From: Mitsuokella multacida DSM 20544
GTDB taxonomy: Bacteria > Bacillota > Negativicutes > Selenomonadales > Selenomonadaceae
DNA: 57,000 nt
Assembly (NCBI RefSeq): GCF_000155955.1
Contig: NZ_GG697143.2
Coordinates: forward strand, 163,618-220,617
Direction: 5' to 3'
Both the position numbers and the translations under genes were made by a program. Positions 23,908 to 33,012 of the stretch are shown here, piece after piece; within the stretch, counting starts at the first letter, position 1, and the number at the start of each line of letters is the position of its first letter. Below the pieces are notes generated by a model. It did no database searches. It was not told where the DNA came from and saw only the letters and a list, made by a program, of their open reading frames with translations.

Positions 23908-24546
23908 TCAGCACGGCAGGGCGATGCGGCGCGTCTCGCCCGTTTCGGCCTGGAAGTTGGCGCTCGTGAGGTCGCGGAGCTCTGTCAACCGCGCATCGAC
24001 TTCCTCGGGCGGCAGCAAGAGGTGGAGCGTGACGTGCTCGGCGTAGTCGGCTTCCTCCGTGCGGATCTCCTGCTGGCGGATCCAGTGCTCGACTGTGGCT
24101 AAGAGGTCATAGCCAATCGTCACGTGGAGCGCGGTGAAGGGCGTCATCTCAATGCGCGTGGCCGCCTCTATGCCGAGCACGGCGGCGTGGCCGTAGGCGC
24201 GGATGAGCCCGCCCGCGCCTAGCTTGATGCCGCCGAAGTAGCGCGTGACGACGATGACGACGTCAGTCAGCTCGTTCTTCTTGATGGCCTCAAGGATGGG
24301 ATTGCCCGCCGTGCCGCCGGGCTCACCGTCATCGTTCGACTTCTGCTTGTCGGCGCGCTCGCCGAGCACGTAGGCGGAGCAGTTGTGGCGCGCGTCGAAG
24401 TACTGCTTCTTCATGGCCTGGATGAAGCTGCGGGCTTCTTCCTCAGTCTCGACATGGCGGATGTGTGTGATGAATCTCGATTTCTGTATCTCATAGAGCG
24501 TCTCGACGGAGTCGTCCGTCTCGCGGATGGTTCGATAGCGGTTCAT
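23908..24546 (-). CDS. yigZ: YigZ/IMPACT-family protein
   Basis: The 212-residue UPF0029 protein has an N-terminal domain with KKQYFDARHNCSAYVLG and the hallmark DDGEPGGTAGNPIL, then VTRYFGGIKLGAGGLIRAYG. A C-terminal ferredoxin-like domain follows. Relatives bind nucleic acid or affect translation; the bacterial function is not settled. The gene lies 20 bases upstream of the promoter of the trans-sulfuration genes. A minus-strand TATAAT (24583-24578) precedes the ATG. The 205 bases to the next gene hold no other recognisable feature. Confidence 0.92.
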   Translation of the reverse strand: MNRYRTIRETDDSVETLYEIQKSRFITHIRHVETEEEARSFIQAMKKQYFDARHNCSAYVLGERADKQKSNDDGEPGGTAGNPILEAIKKNELTDVVIVVTRYFGGIKLGAGGLIRAYGHAAVLGIEAATRIEMTPFTALHVTIGYDLLATVEHWIRQQEIRTEEADYAEHVTLHLLLPPEEVDARLTELRDLTSANFQAETGETRRIALPC

Positions 24547-24751
24547 GATTGCCTCCTGAATCTATTTCTTTCTTATAATTATACCCTATTTTCTGCCCGT
24601 ATGTCCTCATCTGAAAATTTTATCTGTGTGGCTATGGTAATTGCCCCTGTTTTGTAGTATCCTTTAATAGAAATAATGGAAGTGTCGCGGATGGCAATGC
24701 TATACAAATCACAGATCGAAGCGGCACTGGGAAGGTTGTGTTATTAAGGTA

Positions 24752-26131
24752 ATGAACGAGTCGAAAATGAACAGAGGGTTAAAGAATCGCCATCTGCAGC
24801 TGATCTCGCTGGGCGGGGTCATCGGCAGTGGTTACTTCCTCGGCACCGGGTATGTTCTCGAAAAAGCGGGCCCGGCCGCGATACTCGCCTATCTCTTGGG
24901 CGGGATTATCGTGCTTTGCGTCATGCTCTGCCTTGCGGAGCTGGCGGTGGAAAAACCTGTATCAGGTTCTTTTGTCACGTACGCCAGGGAGCATATCTCT
25001 CCGACCTGGGCCTGTGGTGTGGGCTGGGCCTACTGGACGACCTGGGTTGCGTACGTTCCATCCGAGATGATTGCCGCGGGCATCATCATGAATAACTTTA
25101 TACCGGAAGTCAGCCAGCTCTGGTGGGCTGTGTTCTTCGGACTTCTGGTGACGATTCTCAATCTGTTTCATGTCGATAAGTTCGGCGAGAGTGAGTTCTG
25201 GTTATCCTTGATCAAGATTATCGCTCTTGCAGCCTTCAGTATCGTGGCCGGCCTCATCTGCCTCGGCCTCATCGGTGATCAGGGCTATATCGGCACCAAG
25301 GTACTTCTCGGCAGCGGTGGTTTCGCGCCGAACGGTTACTGGTCCATCGTGCTGACGATGGTCATCATCCTCGTCAACTTCCAGGGCACGGAGATCATCG
25401 GCCTGGCGGCTGGCGAGTGCGAGAAGCCGGAGAAGAGCATTCCGATTGCGGTGCGCAACGTGACGTGGCGCATCATCGCGCTCTACATCATCCCAATCTC
25501 GCTCCTGATCTCGATCCTGCCTTGGGACAAGGCGGGCCTCGATGAGAGTGTCTTCGCGGCAGCGGTCACGCAGTACGGCCTTTCGGGCTTCGGCGCGTTC
25601 TTCGCTTTCGTCATCCTGACGGCGGCCATCTCGTGCTCGAACTCGGGCCTCTACGGCGCAGCTCGCGCACTGCATGCGCTCGCGCGCATGGACATGGCAC
25701 CGAGCGCACTCGGCCACATCAACAAGAATGGCATGCCGTCGCGCTCCATCCTCGTCTCGATCTGCGCCTGCTGGGCGGTCATCCTGCTCTACTCGTTTGA
25801 CCCGAACTCGGCACTCTACACGTACCTCTTAGCCGTCTCGGGCTTCACGGGCGCGATTGCCTGGATCTCGATCTGCTGGAGTGAGTACCGCAGCCGCAAG
25901 CGCAAGATTGCGGAGGGAACGGAAGGCGCACTGCGCTATAAGACGCCGTTCTTCCCGTACGTCACGCTGTTCGGCATCTGGGCTCAGGTCTTCTGCCTCA
26001 TCGTCATGGTCTTCGAGCCAGAGCTCCGCGAGGCCCTCTACGCCGGCATCCCGATGCTCATCTTCCCAATGGCATGGTACCGCCTGCGCCAGCGCCGCCG
26101 CGCCACCAGCGCCGCACGCGCAATCCACTGA
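24752..26131 (+). CDS. APC-family amino acid permease
   Basis: The 459-residue inner-membrane transporter has about twelve helices. The amino acid-polyamine-organocation signature is visible at the start (HLQLISLGGVIGSGYFLGTG) and in FQGTEIIGLAAGECEKPEKSIP, matching the AAT subfamily that includes lysine, aromatic and proline permeases. Substrate is not decidable by eye. AAGGT lies just before the ATG; another in-frame ATG six codons on is possible. It is monocistronic, followed by a terminator. Confidence 0.92.
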   Translation: MNESKMNRGLKNRHLQLISLGGVIGSGYFLGTGYVLEKAGPAAILAYLLGGIIVLCVMLCLAELAVEKPVSGSFVTYAREHISPTWACGVGWAYWTTWVAYVPSEMIAAGIIMNNFIPEVSQLWWAVFFGLLVTILNLFHVDKFGESEFWLSLIKIIALAAFSIVAGLICLGLIGDQGYIGTKVLLGSGGFAPNGYWSIVLTMVIILVNFQGTEIIGLAAGECEKPEKSIPIAVRNVTWRIIALYIIPISLLISILPWDKAGLDESVFAAAVTQYGLSGFGAFFAFVILTAAISCSNSGLYGAARALHALARMDMAPSALGHINKNGMPSRSILVSICACWAVILLYSFDPNSALYTYLLAVSGFTGAIAWISICWSEYRSRKRKIAEGTEGALRYKTPFFPYVTLFGIWAQVFCLIVMVFEPELREALYAGIPMLIFPMAWYRLRQRRRATSAARAIH

Positions 26132-26142
26132 ATAGGATACAA

Positions 26143-26174
26143 AGCCGCTTCTCGCATAGAGGGCGGCTTTTTTA
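26143..26174 (+). terminator. Rho-independent terminator of the permease
   Basis: AGCCGC and GCGGCT with a TTTTTT tail. The left side overlaps a 17-base sequence that recurs at 26417-26433. Confidence 0.75.
26144..26160 (+). repeat. 17-bp direct repeat, copy 1
   Basis: GCCGCTTCTCGCATAGA is repeated exactly at 26417-26433, flanking the first palindromic element. Confidence 0.8.
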
Positions 26175-26203
26175 TGTTGGGTTGACATCCAGCAAAAAGA
26201 GGC

Positions 26204-26392
26204 GCCGCAGCTGCTTGTCAACGCTCCGCTGCGCAGGATTGCTAAAAGGATTTTTTGCCGGATAATTAAGCCTTAGTAAAGACAAAAACGCGCTTCGCTT
26301 GAACGATTGTCTTTTCTAAGGGACTTGGTCGGCAAAAAATCCTTTCTTCACGCAATCCTGCTAACGCTCCGCTTATGACAAGCAGCTGCGGC
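26204..26392 (+). repeat. 189-bp palindromic element A
   Basis: Perfect 17-base ends (26204-26220 and 26376-26392) enclose nested imperfect stems: GCAGGATTGC against GCAATCCTGC, AAGGATTTTTTGCCG against CGGCAAAAAATCCTT, and a central AAAGACA against TGTCTTT around the loop aaaacgcgcttcgcttgaac. The whole element can fold into one long hairpin. It shares size, order of stems and loop sequences with element B. No gene is inside. Confidence 0.85.
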
Positions 26393-26416
26393 TCACTTCC
26401 AGCAGGCGGCTGGTGC

Positions 26417-26433
26417 GCCGCTTCTCGCATAGA
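26417..26433 (+). repeat. 17-bp direct repeat, copy 2
   Basis: Exact copy of 26144-26160. The pair surrounds element A, which could reflect duplication on insertion or duplication of a terminator arm. Confidence 0.8.
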
Positions 26434-26462
26434 AGATTCGAATCTCTCATCGGAGGTGACAG

Positions 26463-26526
26463 GAAGACAAAAATCGCTTCTTCACGCAGGAATTTGAACG
26501 CTCCACTACTGGAGTGCTGCTGCCGC
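26463..26526 (+). repeat. Degenerate fragment of the palindromic element
   Basis: AAGACAAAAATCGC is followed by TTCTTCACGCAGGAATTTG and AACGCTCC, pieces that occur in elements A and B but with the intervening part missing. It reads as a deleted third copy. Confidence 0.5.
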
Positions 26527-26659
26527 CTCTCTTCGAACAACTGAGTTTTTCGACACCGGAGCCGTGGCCGTTAGACTGCTCCGCATGCTGGCGCAGACCC
26601 CATCTCGCTTTCTGGAAGCAACAAAAAGAAGGCGAGCGAATAGGGCGGGAAGGCACTGA

Positions 26660-26849
26660 GCCGCAGCGGGCAGACATAAGCGGAGCATTGGCAGAGCTGC
26701 GTCAAGAAAGAATTTTTTTGCCGACCAGCTGCCCTGAAAAAGACAAGCGTCCAAGCGCAGCGCGTTTTTGTCTTTTTCAGGGATAAATTGAAGGGCAAAA
26801 AAATTCTTTCAGCAGCCTGCCCTGCGGAGCGTTGTCTGCCCGCTGCGGC
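26660..26849 (-). repeat. 190-bp palindromic element B (inverted relative to A)
   Basis: Perfect 17-base ends (26660-26676 and 26833-26849) enclose the same series of stems as element A. Read on the minus strand it aligns with A end to end: acgctccgc, the ggcaaaaaa block, and the central loop aaaacgcgctgcgcttggac are shared, while outer and inner stem bases differ in pairs that keep pairing (outer stem CAGCTGCTTGTCA in A, CAGCGGGCAGACA in B). No gene is inside. The remaining sequence of this 0.8-kb interval between the permease and the symporter shows no protein-coding signal. Confidence 0.85.
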
Positions 26850-26890
26850 GGCTTTTCTATAAGATGTAAATCGAATCCAAGCCTGCAAAT

Positions 26891-26920
26891 CAAAAGCCCC
26901 CTGCAATGCAGAGGGCTCTC
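26891..26920 (-). terminator. Rho-independent terminator of the symporter gene
   Basis: Read on the minus strand, GCCCTCTGC pairs with GCAGGGGGC (with a G-T pair) and is followed by TTTTG. Confidence 0.75.
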
Positions 26921-26954
26921 TTGTAGATGTGTCTATGTACTTATAGGAGTAAGA

Positions 26955-28172
26955 TTATGCCGCAGCTTGTCTCTTGGCGTATTTCTTCTCTTCCTGATCC
27001 ATGACGATGGCGACGGCGCCGTCACCGGTGATGTTCAGGCAGGTGCGGAACATGTCGAGGACACGGTCGATGCCGGCGACGAGGGCGAGGCCTTCCATCG
27101 GAAGGTTGACGCTCTGCAGGACCATCGCGAGCATGATGAGGCCGGCGCCCGGGACACCTGCTGTGCCGATGGAGGCCAGCGTACCGGTCAGGACGACCAT
27201 GGCCATCTGGCCGTACGTCAGGTCAATGCCAAAGACATTCGCGATGAACAGCGAGCAGACGCCCATGTAGAGGGCCGTGCCATCCATGTTGATCGTCGCA
27301 CCGAGCGGCAGGACGAAGGAGGAGACATCGCGCGATACGCCGAGCTTCTCCTGGCTGTTCTTCATGTTGATTGGCAGAGCCGCTGCACTCGAGCAGGTCG
27401 TGAAGGCAATCAGCATCGCCTCACTCATGCCGCGGAAGAACTGTGCCGGCGTGTGGCCGCCCCAGACCTTGGCGAGCGTCGAGTAGACCGCGACCGCGTG
27501 GATGACGCAGCCGACGGCGACGCAGGCGATGACGGAGATCAGCGGCAGCAGTACGGACGGGCCGTTCTTGGCGACGACCGGCAGCAGCAGGGCGAAGACG
27601 CCGATAGGAGCGAAGCTCATGACGATGCCGATGATCTTGTAGGAGACCTCTGCGCAGGCGTCGAAGAACTTGATCAGGATATCCGCGCGCTCGCCGCCGA
27701 CTTTGAGGATGCCGACGCCGATGAAGAGCGCGAAGACGATGACCGGCAGGATGTCGGCCTTAGCCATCGAGGCGACCGGGTTTGCCGGGATCATCGCGAC
27801 GAAGACCTGCATGATCGACGGTGCTTCCTTGACCTTGACGACAGCGTCCGACGTCATCTGCAGGCCGACACCCGGATGCGCAAGACCCGCGACACCAAAG
27901 CCGATGACAATCGCGATGGCCGTCGTGACGAGGTAGAGCAGGATGGTCTTGATGCCGATGCGGCCGAGCTTCGTCGTGTCGCCGAGGCTTGTCATGCCGA
28001 CGACGAGCGAGCAGAGGACGACCGGGACGATCATCATCTTGATGAGGTTGATGAAGATCGTGCCAATCGGTGCGATCCACCAGTTGATGAACGGCAGGGC
28101 CGGTTCACCAGCGATGAGGCCGACGATGACGGCCAGCACAAGCGAAATAAAAATCTTGATGGATAAGTTCAT
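26955..28172 (-). CDS. Dicarboxylate/amino acid:cation symporter (DAACS, GltP/GltT type)
   Basis: The 405-residue inner-membrane transporter brings in glutamate, aspartate or C4-dicarboxylates with Na+ or H+. Hallmarks are the re-entrant-loop serine motif TTCSSAAALPINM, NMDGTALY in helix 7 and GTAGVPGAG in the second hairpin loop. Start 28172 has AAGGAG upstream; the 28199 frame start lies before it. Length and motif order match the family. The protein is complete and the gene stands alone. Substrate among the family cannot be fixed from sequence by eye. Confidence 0.93.
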   Translation of the reverse strand: MNLSIKIFISLVLAVIVGLIAGEPALPFINWWIAPIGTIFINLIKMMIVPVVLCSLVVGMTSLGDTTKLGRIGIKTILLYLVTTAIAIVIGFGVAGLAHPGVGLQMTSDAVVKVKEAPSIMQVFVAMIPANPVASMAKADILPVIVFALFIGVGILKVGGERADILIKFFDACAEVSYKIIGIVMSFAPIGVFALLLPVVAKNGPSVLLPLISVIACVAVGCVIHAVAVYSTLAKVWGGHTPAQFFRGMSEAMLIAFTTCSSAAALPINMKNSQEKLGVSRDVSSFVLPLGATINMDGTALYMGVCSLFIANVFGIDLTYGQMAMVVLTGTLASIGTAGVPGAGLIMLAMVLQSVNLPMEGLALVAGIDRVLDMFRTCLNITGDGAVAIVMDQEEKKYAKRQAAA

Positions 28173-28458
28173 GCAAATCACTCCTTGGGTGTTTCTCATT
28201 GGCGTGCATTTTCATATTTGTACGATATATAATGCCAACTCCTTATCACAGTAACTAATTATAGAGAAAACATGTACGCCTGTCCACCCATATGGTATAA
28301 GTATACGGTATACATACGCCGTGAAAGGACATACTTCCTTGTAATTCTGTATCATTGTAACTTGAATCCAATTCATTGACTGAATCCTGCCGCTTCGCTT
28401 CCTTATATACACAAGAAAGCGAGCAAACGGCAGACGTAAAATTTTTCGCGCGGGGTGA
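28173..28458. other. AT-rich spacer before rpsB
   Basis: No gene is visible in these 286 bases. They contain the symporter's promoter region and a hairpin at 28387-28433 (CTGCCG ... CGGCAG with inner CGCTT/AAGCG pairing) that may end rightward transcription before the rpsB promoter. Confidence 0.5.
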
Positions 28459-28487
28459 TTGTCAAGGCAGGACTCTTATGATATAAT
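28459..28487 (+). promoter_or_regulatory. Sigma70 promoter of rpsB-tsf
   Basis: TTGTCA (28459-28464), 17-base spacer, TATAAT (28482-28487). Confidence 0.8.
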
Positions 28488-28507
28488 TTCTAACGGTGTA
28501 AAAATAG

Positions 28508-28570
28508 CACGCGCCTCGATCGCTGCCCTGTGCCCGAAACTGGGTGGTGCAGAGAAATGAAAGGCGCGGA
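28508..28570 (+). promoter_or_regulatory. Candidate ribosomal protein S2 leader structure
   Basis: CGCGCCT (28510-28516) pairs with AGGCGCG (28562-28568), closing a region with a nested stem CTGCC..GCCC / GGGTGG..GCAG. The structure sits between the promoter and the rpsB ribosome site, where autoregulatory S2 leaders occur. It is inferred from pairing only. Confidence 0.45.
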
Positions 28571-28595
28571 AGAAAAAAACAGGAGGTGCACCAAC

Positions 28596-29321
28596 ATGGC
28601 AGTTATTTCCATGAAACAGTTACTTGAAGCAGGTGTCCACTTCGGACATCAGACCCGTCGTTGGAACCCGAAGATGGCAAAGTACATCTTCACGGAGCGC
28701 AACGGCATCTACATCATCGACCTTCAGAAGACGGTCAAGAAGGTTGACGAGGCTTATGCATTCCTTCGCAGCGTTGCAGAGGAAGGCAAGAGCGTCCTCT
28801 TCGTCGGCACGAAGAAGCAGGCTCAGGAAGCCATCAAAGAAGAAGCTACGCGTGCTGGCCAGTTCTATGTCAACGAGCGTTGGCTCGGCGGCATGATGAC
28901 GAACTTCCGCACGATCCAGAAGCGCATCGCTCGTCTCAAAGAGCTCGAGGCTATGGAAGCAGACGGCACGTTTGAAGTCCTCACGAAGAAAGAGGTCCAG
29001 GGTCTCCGTCATGAGATGGAGAAGCTCGAGCAGTACCTCGGCGGCATCAAAGAGATGAACAAGCTGCCGGGCGCACTCTTCATCGTCGATCCGCGCAAGG
29101 AGCGCATCGCCGTTGCAGAGGCTCGCAAGCTCAACATCCCTATCGTTGCTATCGTCGACACGAACTGCGATCCGGACGAGATCGACTATGTCATCCCGGG
29201 CAACGATGACGCAATCCGCGCTGTCAAGCTCCTCACGGGCCGCATGGCTGATGCAGTCCTCGAGGGTCGTCAGGGTGAGGATAGCGAAGCAGAAGCTGCA
29301 GAAGCACCGGCTGCTGAATAA
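28596..29321 (+). CDS. rpsB: 30S ribosomal protein S2
   Basis: The 241-residue small-subunit protein is recognisable by [41 protein letters not shown] and by [23 protein letters not shown]. The ATG at 28596 has AGGAGGTG 9 bases upstream; upstream frame extension to 28530 runs through the leader structure and is rejected. The C-terminal tail is acidic and alanine-rich, as in many bacteria. It is first in the conserved rpsB-tsf-pyrH-frr block. Confidence 0.98.
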   Translation: MAVISMKQLLEAGVHFGHQTRRWNPKMAKYIFTERNGIYIIDLQKTVKKVDEAYAFLRSVAEEGKSVLFVGTKKQAQEAIKEEATRAGQFYVNERWLGGMMTNFRTIQKRIARLKELEAMEADGTFEVLTKKEVQGLRHEMEKLEQYLGGIKEMNKLPGALFIVDPRKERIAVAEARKLNIPIVAIVDTNCDPDEIDYVIPGNDDAIRAVKLLTGRMADAVLEGRQGEDSEAEAAEAPAAE

Positions 29322-29349
29322 GCAATCCAGATTCGATAAGAAGACCGAG

Positions 29350-29388
29350 AGGGGTAAGGGAGTTATCCCTTACCCCTTTCTTTTATTA
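29350..29388 (+). terminator. Intercistronic hairpin between rpsB and tsf
   Basis: GGGGTAAGGG and CCCTTACCCC form a 10-base perfect stem followed by TTTCTTTTATT. It probably attenuates transcription so that tsf is made at a lower level than rpsB. Confidence 0.75.
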
Positions 29389-29402
29389 GGAGGAAAGAAC
29401 CA

Positions 29403-30272
29403 ATGGCAAAGATTACGGCTGCAATGGTAAAAGAGTTGCGCGAGACGACGGGCGCAGGCATGATGGACTGCAAGAAGGCCCTGACGGCTACGGACGGCGA
29501 CAAGGAAAAGGCAATCGACTGGCTCCGTGAGAAGGGCATCTCGAAGGCTGAGAAGAAGGCTGGCCGCATCGCTGCAGAGGGTGCTGTCGCAGCTTACATC
29601 AGCGACGATGCTAAAGTCGGCGTTCTCGTCGAAGTCAACTGCGAGACGGACTTCGCTGCTGGAAATGAGCAGTTCCGTTCCCTCGAAGAGAAGATCGCAA
29701 AGCACATCGCTGCTACGAACCCGGCTGACCTCGATGCCCTCAACGCAAGCGAGATCGACGGCAAGACGGTTGCTGCTCTCGTAACGGAAGCAACGGCTAC
29801 GATCGGCGAGAAGATCTCCCTGCGCCGTTTCGTCCGCTATGAGACGGAAGGCCGCGTTGCCAGCTACATCCACATGGGCGGCAAGATCGGTGTCCTCGTC
29901 GACATGACGGGCGGCGACGAAGAGCTTGGCAAGGACGTTGCGATGCAGATTGCTGCAGCAGCTCCGGCAGCCATCGACCGCAGCGGTGTCGATGCAGCAG
30001 CTCTCGAGCACGAGAAGGAAGTCCTCCGCAAGCAGGCTCTCGAAGAGGGCAAGCCGGAGAAGATCGTTGAGCGCATGGTCGAAGGCCGCATCAACAAGTT
30101 CTACAAGGAAGTCTGCCTCAACGAGCAGATTTTCGTCAAGGATTCCGACAAGACGGTCAAGGACATCCTCGGCGACGTCAAGGTAACGGCATTCACGCGC
30201 TACCAGCTCGGCGAAGGCATCGAGAAGAAGCAGGAGAACTTCGCTGCTGAAGTCGCTGCTCAGATGAAATAA
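29403..30272 (+). CDS. tsf: Elongation factor Ts
   Basis: This 289-residue guanine nucleotide exchange factor for EF-Tu has an N-terminal UBA-like domain, [23 protein letters not shown], and the core signature [27 protein letters not shown] coiled insert and the C-terminal module are present, giving the common full length. AGGAGG precedes the ATG. The gene follows rpsB after an attenuator hairpin and ends before its own terminator. Confidence 0.98.
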   Translation: MAKITAAMVKELRETTGAGMMDCKKALTATDGDKEKAIDWLREKGISKAEKKAGRIAAEGAVAAYISDDAKVGVLVEVNCETDFAAGNEQFRSLEEKIAKHIAATNPADLDALNASEIDGKTVAALVTEATATIGEKISLRRFVRYETEGRVASYIHMGGKIGVLVDMTGGDEELGKDVAMQIAAAAPAAIDRSGVDAAALEHEKEVLRKQALEEGKPEKIVERMVEGRINKFYKEVCLNEQIFVKDSDKTVKDILGDVKVTAFTRYQLGEGIEKKQENFAAEVAAQMK

Positions 30273-30299
30273 TCGCCTCTAAAACCGTAAAACGGAATG

Positions 30300-30337
30300 G
30301 AAAGAGAACACATAATGGATTGTGTTCTCTTTTTTTA
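30300..30337 (+). terminator. Rho-independent terminator after tsf
   Basis: AAAGAGAACACA and TGTGTTCTCTTT enclose a short loop and end in TTTTTTT. A TATAAT box at 30343-30348 directly after it probably starts the pyrH transcript. Confidence 0.9.
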
Positions 30338-30386
30338 GAGGTTATAATAGAGAAAGATGCAGTGACATTTAGGCATTTACATTTAG

Positions 30387-31126
<740 letters not shown>

Positions 31127-31127
<1 letters not shown>

Positions 31128-31684
31128 TGGTAAAAGACATTCTCGCGTCCCATGAGGAACGCATGAAGAAGAGCATCGAGGCCCTCAAGCACGAGTTTGC
31201 CTCGCTGCGTGCAGGCCGCGCTACGCCGTCCTTGCTCGATAAGGTCATGGTCAACTACTACGGTGCACCGACGCCGGTCAACCAGATCGCGAAGGTCACG
31301 GTGCCGGAGCCGCGCATGATCATGATCCAGCCGTGGGAGAAATCCATCCTGCACGACATCGAAGTCGCGATCATGAAGTCGGACCTCGGCCTGAGCCCGA
31401 ACTCGGACGGCACGGCCATTCGCCTCTCCATCCCGGCTCTGACGCAGGAGCGTCGCCAGGAACTCGTCAAGACGGTCAACAAGAAGACGGAGGAGGCCAA
31501 GGTCGCCCTGCGCAACATCCGCCGAGACGGCAACGAGGATATCAAGAAGCTCGAGAAGGCCAAGGAGATCACCGAGGACGAATCGAAGCGCGGCCAGGAA
31601 TCCATGCAGAAGCTCGTCGACAAGTACGTCAAACTCGCTGATGCAGCCAAAGAGGTCAAGGAGAAAGAGGTCATGGAAGTCTGA
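31127..31684 (+). CDS. frr: Ribosome recycling factor
   Basis: The 185-residue protein splits the post-termination ribosome together with EF-G. The tRNA-like helical bundle signature is complete: ALKHEFASLRAGRATPSLLDKVMVNYYG, then PWEKSILHDIEVAIMKSDLGLSP and the C-terminal KEITEDESKRGQESMQKLVDKYV. It overlaps pyrH by one base with GGAGAGGA inside the pyrH end. Confidence 0.98.
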
Positions 31685-31685
31685 T

Positions 31686-31931
31686 ATGGCTCCGATGGAC
31701 TCGATGACGCCTGACGTTCTGGCACGGCCCCTCGCCGAGGCCGAATCGCTGCTTCGCGAGGCCGGCCGTTCATGGCAAACGGAAATTACACGCCCAACGC
31801 GTGATTTTTTCAAGACAGACAACACCTGTCTCTATGTCGTCCGCGTGCGCGAGCAGGCGGACGGCACGATCATGCTGACTCTTGCGGCAAAGCAGAGGAA
31901 GCAGAATGAATTCGGAAAGGAGGCGAGATGA
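31686..31931 (+). CDS. Small conserved-looking hypothetical protein
   Basis: This 81-residue frame starts one base after the frr stop and ends at the ferredoxin ribosome site, so it is tightly packed in the operon. No membrane segment is visible; the central part DFFKTDNTCLYVVRVREQADGTIMLTLAAKQ looks like a small beta sheet. I recognise no family. The tight spacing and sustained codon use argue that it is a real gene. A function linked to its operon neighbours (isoprenoid or translation) is a guess. Confidence 0.65.
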   Translation: MAPMDSMTPDVLARPLAEAESLLREAGRSWQTEITRPTRDFFKTDNTCLYVVRVREQADGTIMLTLAAKQRKQNEFGKEAR

Positions 31932-32102
31932 ATGGCTTATAAGATCAATGATGACTGCATTTCCTGCGGTTCCTGCGCTGCTACGTGCCCGGTTGAGGCA
32001 ATCAGCGAGGGTGCTGAGCATTACGAAATCGACGCAGACAAGTGCGTTGAGTGCGGTGCTTGCGCTGCCGGCTGCCCGGTATCCGCAATCGAAGCTCCCT
32101 GA
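31932..32102 (+). CDS. 2[4Fe-4S] ferredoxin
   Basis: This 56-residue clostridial-type ferredoxin has two CxxCxxCxxxCP motifs: CISCGSCAATCP and CVECGACAAGCP. Each supplies three cysteines to one cluster and the last to the other. GGAGG lies upstream of the ATG. Its place just before uppS, in the same run as dxr and ispG, makes it a plausible electron donor for the [4Fe-4S] enzyme IspG (inference); it could equally serve general metabolism. Confidence 0.95.
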   Translation: MAYKINDDCISCGSCAATCPVEAISEGAEHYEIDADKCVECGACAAGCPVSAIEAP

Positions 32103-32113
32103 TGGATGACGAG

Positions 32114-32146
32114 CGGCCCCTCTTTTCTATTTGAGAGGGGCTTTTC
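32114..32146 (+). terminator. Terminator-like hairpin after the ferredoxin gene
   Basis: GCCCCTCT and AGAGGGGC with a CTTTTC tail. The T run is short, so it may only partly reduce read-through into uppS. Confidence 0.65.
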
Positions 32147-32185
32147 GTTATTCTGCACGCAAGAATCTCAGGATGGGGATATAGT

Positions 32186-32989
32186 ATGTGGAAAAAGATA
32201 TTTGGCGGAGGAAGCTCCAACTCGGAGCGCACGGAAAAGGCGCCCGCTGGCGCGAATCCGCTCTACGATAGAATCAACTGGCAGCGCCTGCCGCGCCACG
32301 TCGCCGTCATCATGGACGGCAACGGCCGCTGGGCGCAGGGCAAGGGGCTCATCCGCACGGCGGGCCATAAGGCGGGCGTCAAGACGCTCAAGGACGTCCT
32401 CAAGACGGCCATCGACTTACGCATCGAGGCTCTGACGGTCTACGCATTCTCGACGGAGAACTGGAAGCGCCCGCGCCCGGAGGTCGAGTTCCTCATGAAG
32501 CTCTTCTCGGAGTACCTGCTCAAAGAGCTCGAGGAGATGAACGACTACAATGTGCGCATCCGCTTCATCGGCCGCATGGAGGGCATGCCCGAGGGCCTGC
32601 AGCGCCAGATGCGCGAGGCGGAGGCGCTCATGAAGGACAACACTGGCATCCGCTTCAATGTCGCGGCCAATTACGGCGGGCAGGACGAGCTCATCCGCGC
32701 TGCCCAGTCGCTCGCGCGCCAGGCAGCCGAGGGCAAGATCGCGCCCGAGGATATCGATGCAGAGGCCATTGAGCAAGAGCTCGACACGGCAGGCGACCCG
32801 CCTGTCGACCTCGTCATCCGCACGAGCGGTGACCAGCGCCTCTCGAACTTCCTGCTCTGGCAGTCAGCTTATGCGGAGTTCTACTTCACAGATGTCAACT
32901 GGCCCGACTTCACGCCGGCCTGCTTCGTCGACGCGATGGTCGACTTCGCCGGACGCGACCGCCGCTTCGGTGGTCTCACCAACAAATAA
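32186..32989 (+). CDS. uppS: Isoprenyl transferase (undecaprenyl diphosphate synthase)
   Basis: The 267-residue cis-prenyltransferase builds the C55 lipid carrier from isopentenyl units. The catalytic Asp is D44 in VAVIMDGNGRWAQGKGL; other blocks are LTVYAFSTENWKRP and VDLVIRTSGDQRLSNFLLWQSAYAEFYF. The first 25 residues form a variable extension. A usual neighbour of cdsA, it heads the isoprenoid-envelope run. Confidence 0.97.
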   Translation: MWKKIFGGGSSNSERTEKAPAGANPLYDRINWQRLPRHVAVIMDGNGRWAQGKGLIRTAGHKAGVKTLKDVLKTAIDLRIEALTVYAFSTENWKRPRPEVEFLMKLFSEYLLKELEEMNDYNVRIRFIGRMEGMPEGLQRQMREAEALMKDNTGIRFNVAANYGGQDELIRAAQSLARQAAEGKIAPEDIDAEAIEQELDTAGDPPVDLVIRTSGDQRLSNFLLWQSAYAEFYFTDVNWPDFTPACFVDAMVDFAGRDRRFGGLTNK

Positions 32990-33012
32990 GATAGTAGATA
33001 GGAGCGTTTTCG

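Noticed and set aside
26140-26850. CRISPR array
   Set aside because: Repeats are large single palindromes, not regularly spaced short direct repeats, and no cas genes are present.
26514-26906. Several short frames inside the palindromic region
   Set aside because: They run through hairpin arms on both strands, have no ribosome site and no protein-like composition.
26832-28166. 444-codon plus-strand frame opposite the dicarboxylate symporter
   Set aside because: Asp/Arg/His-rich antisense frame; the symporter on the other strand has complete family motifs.
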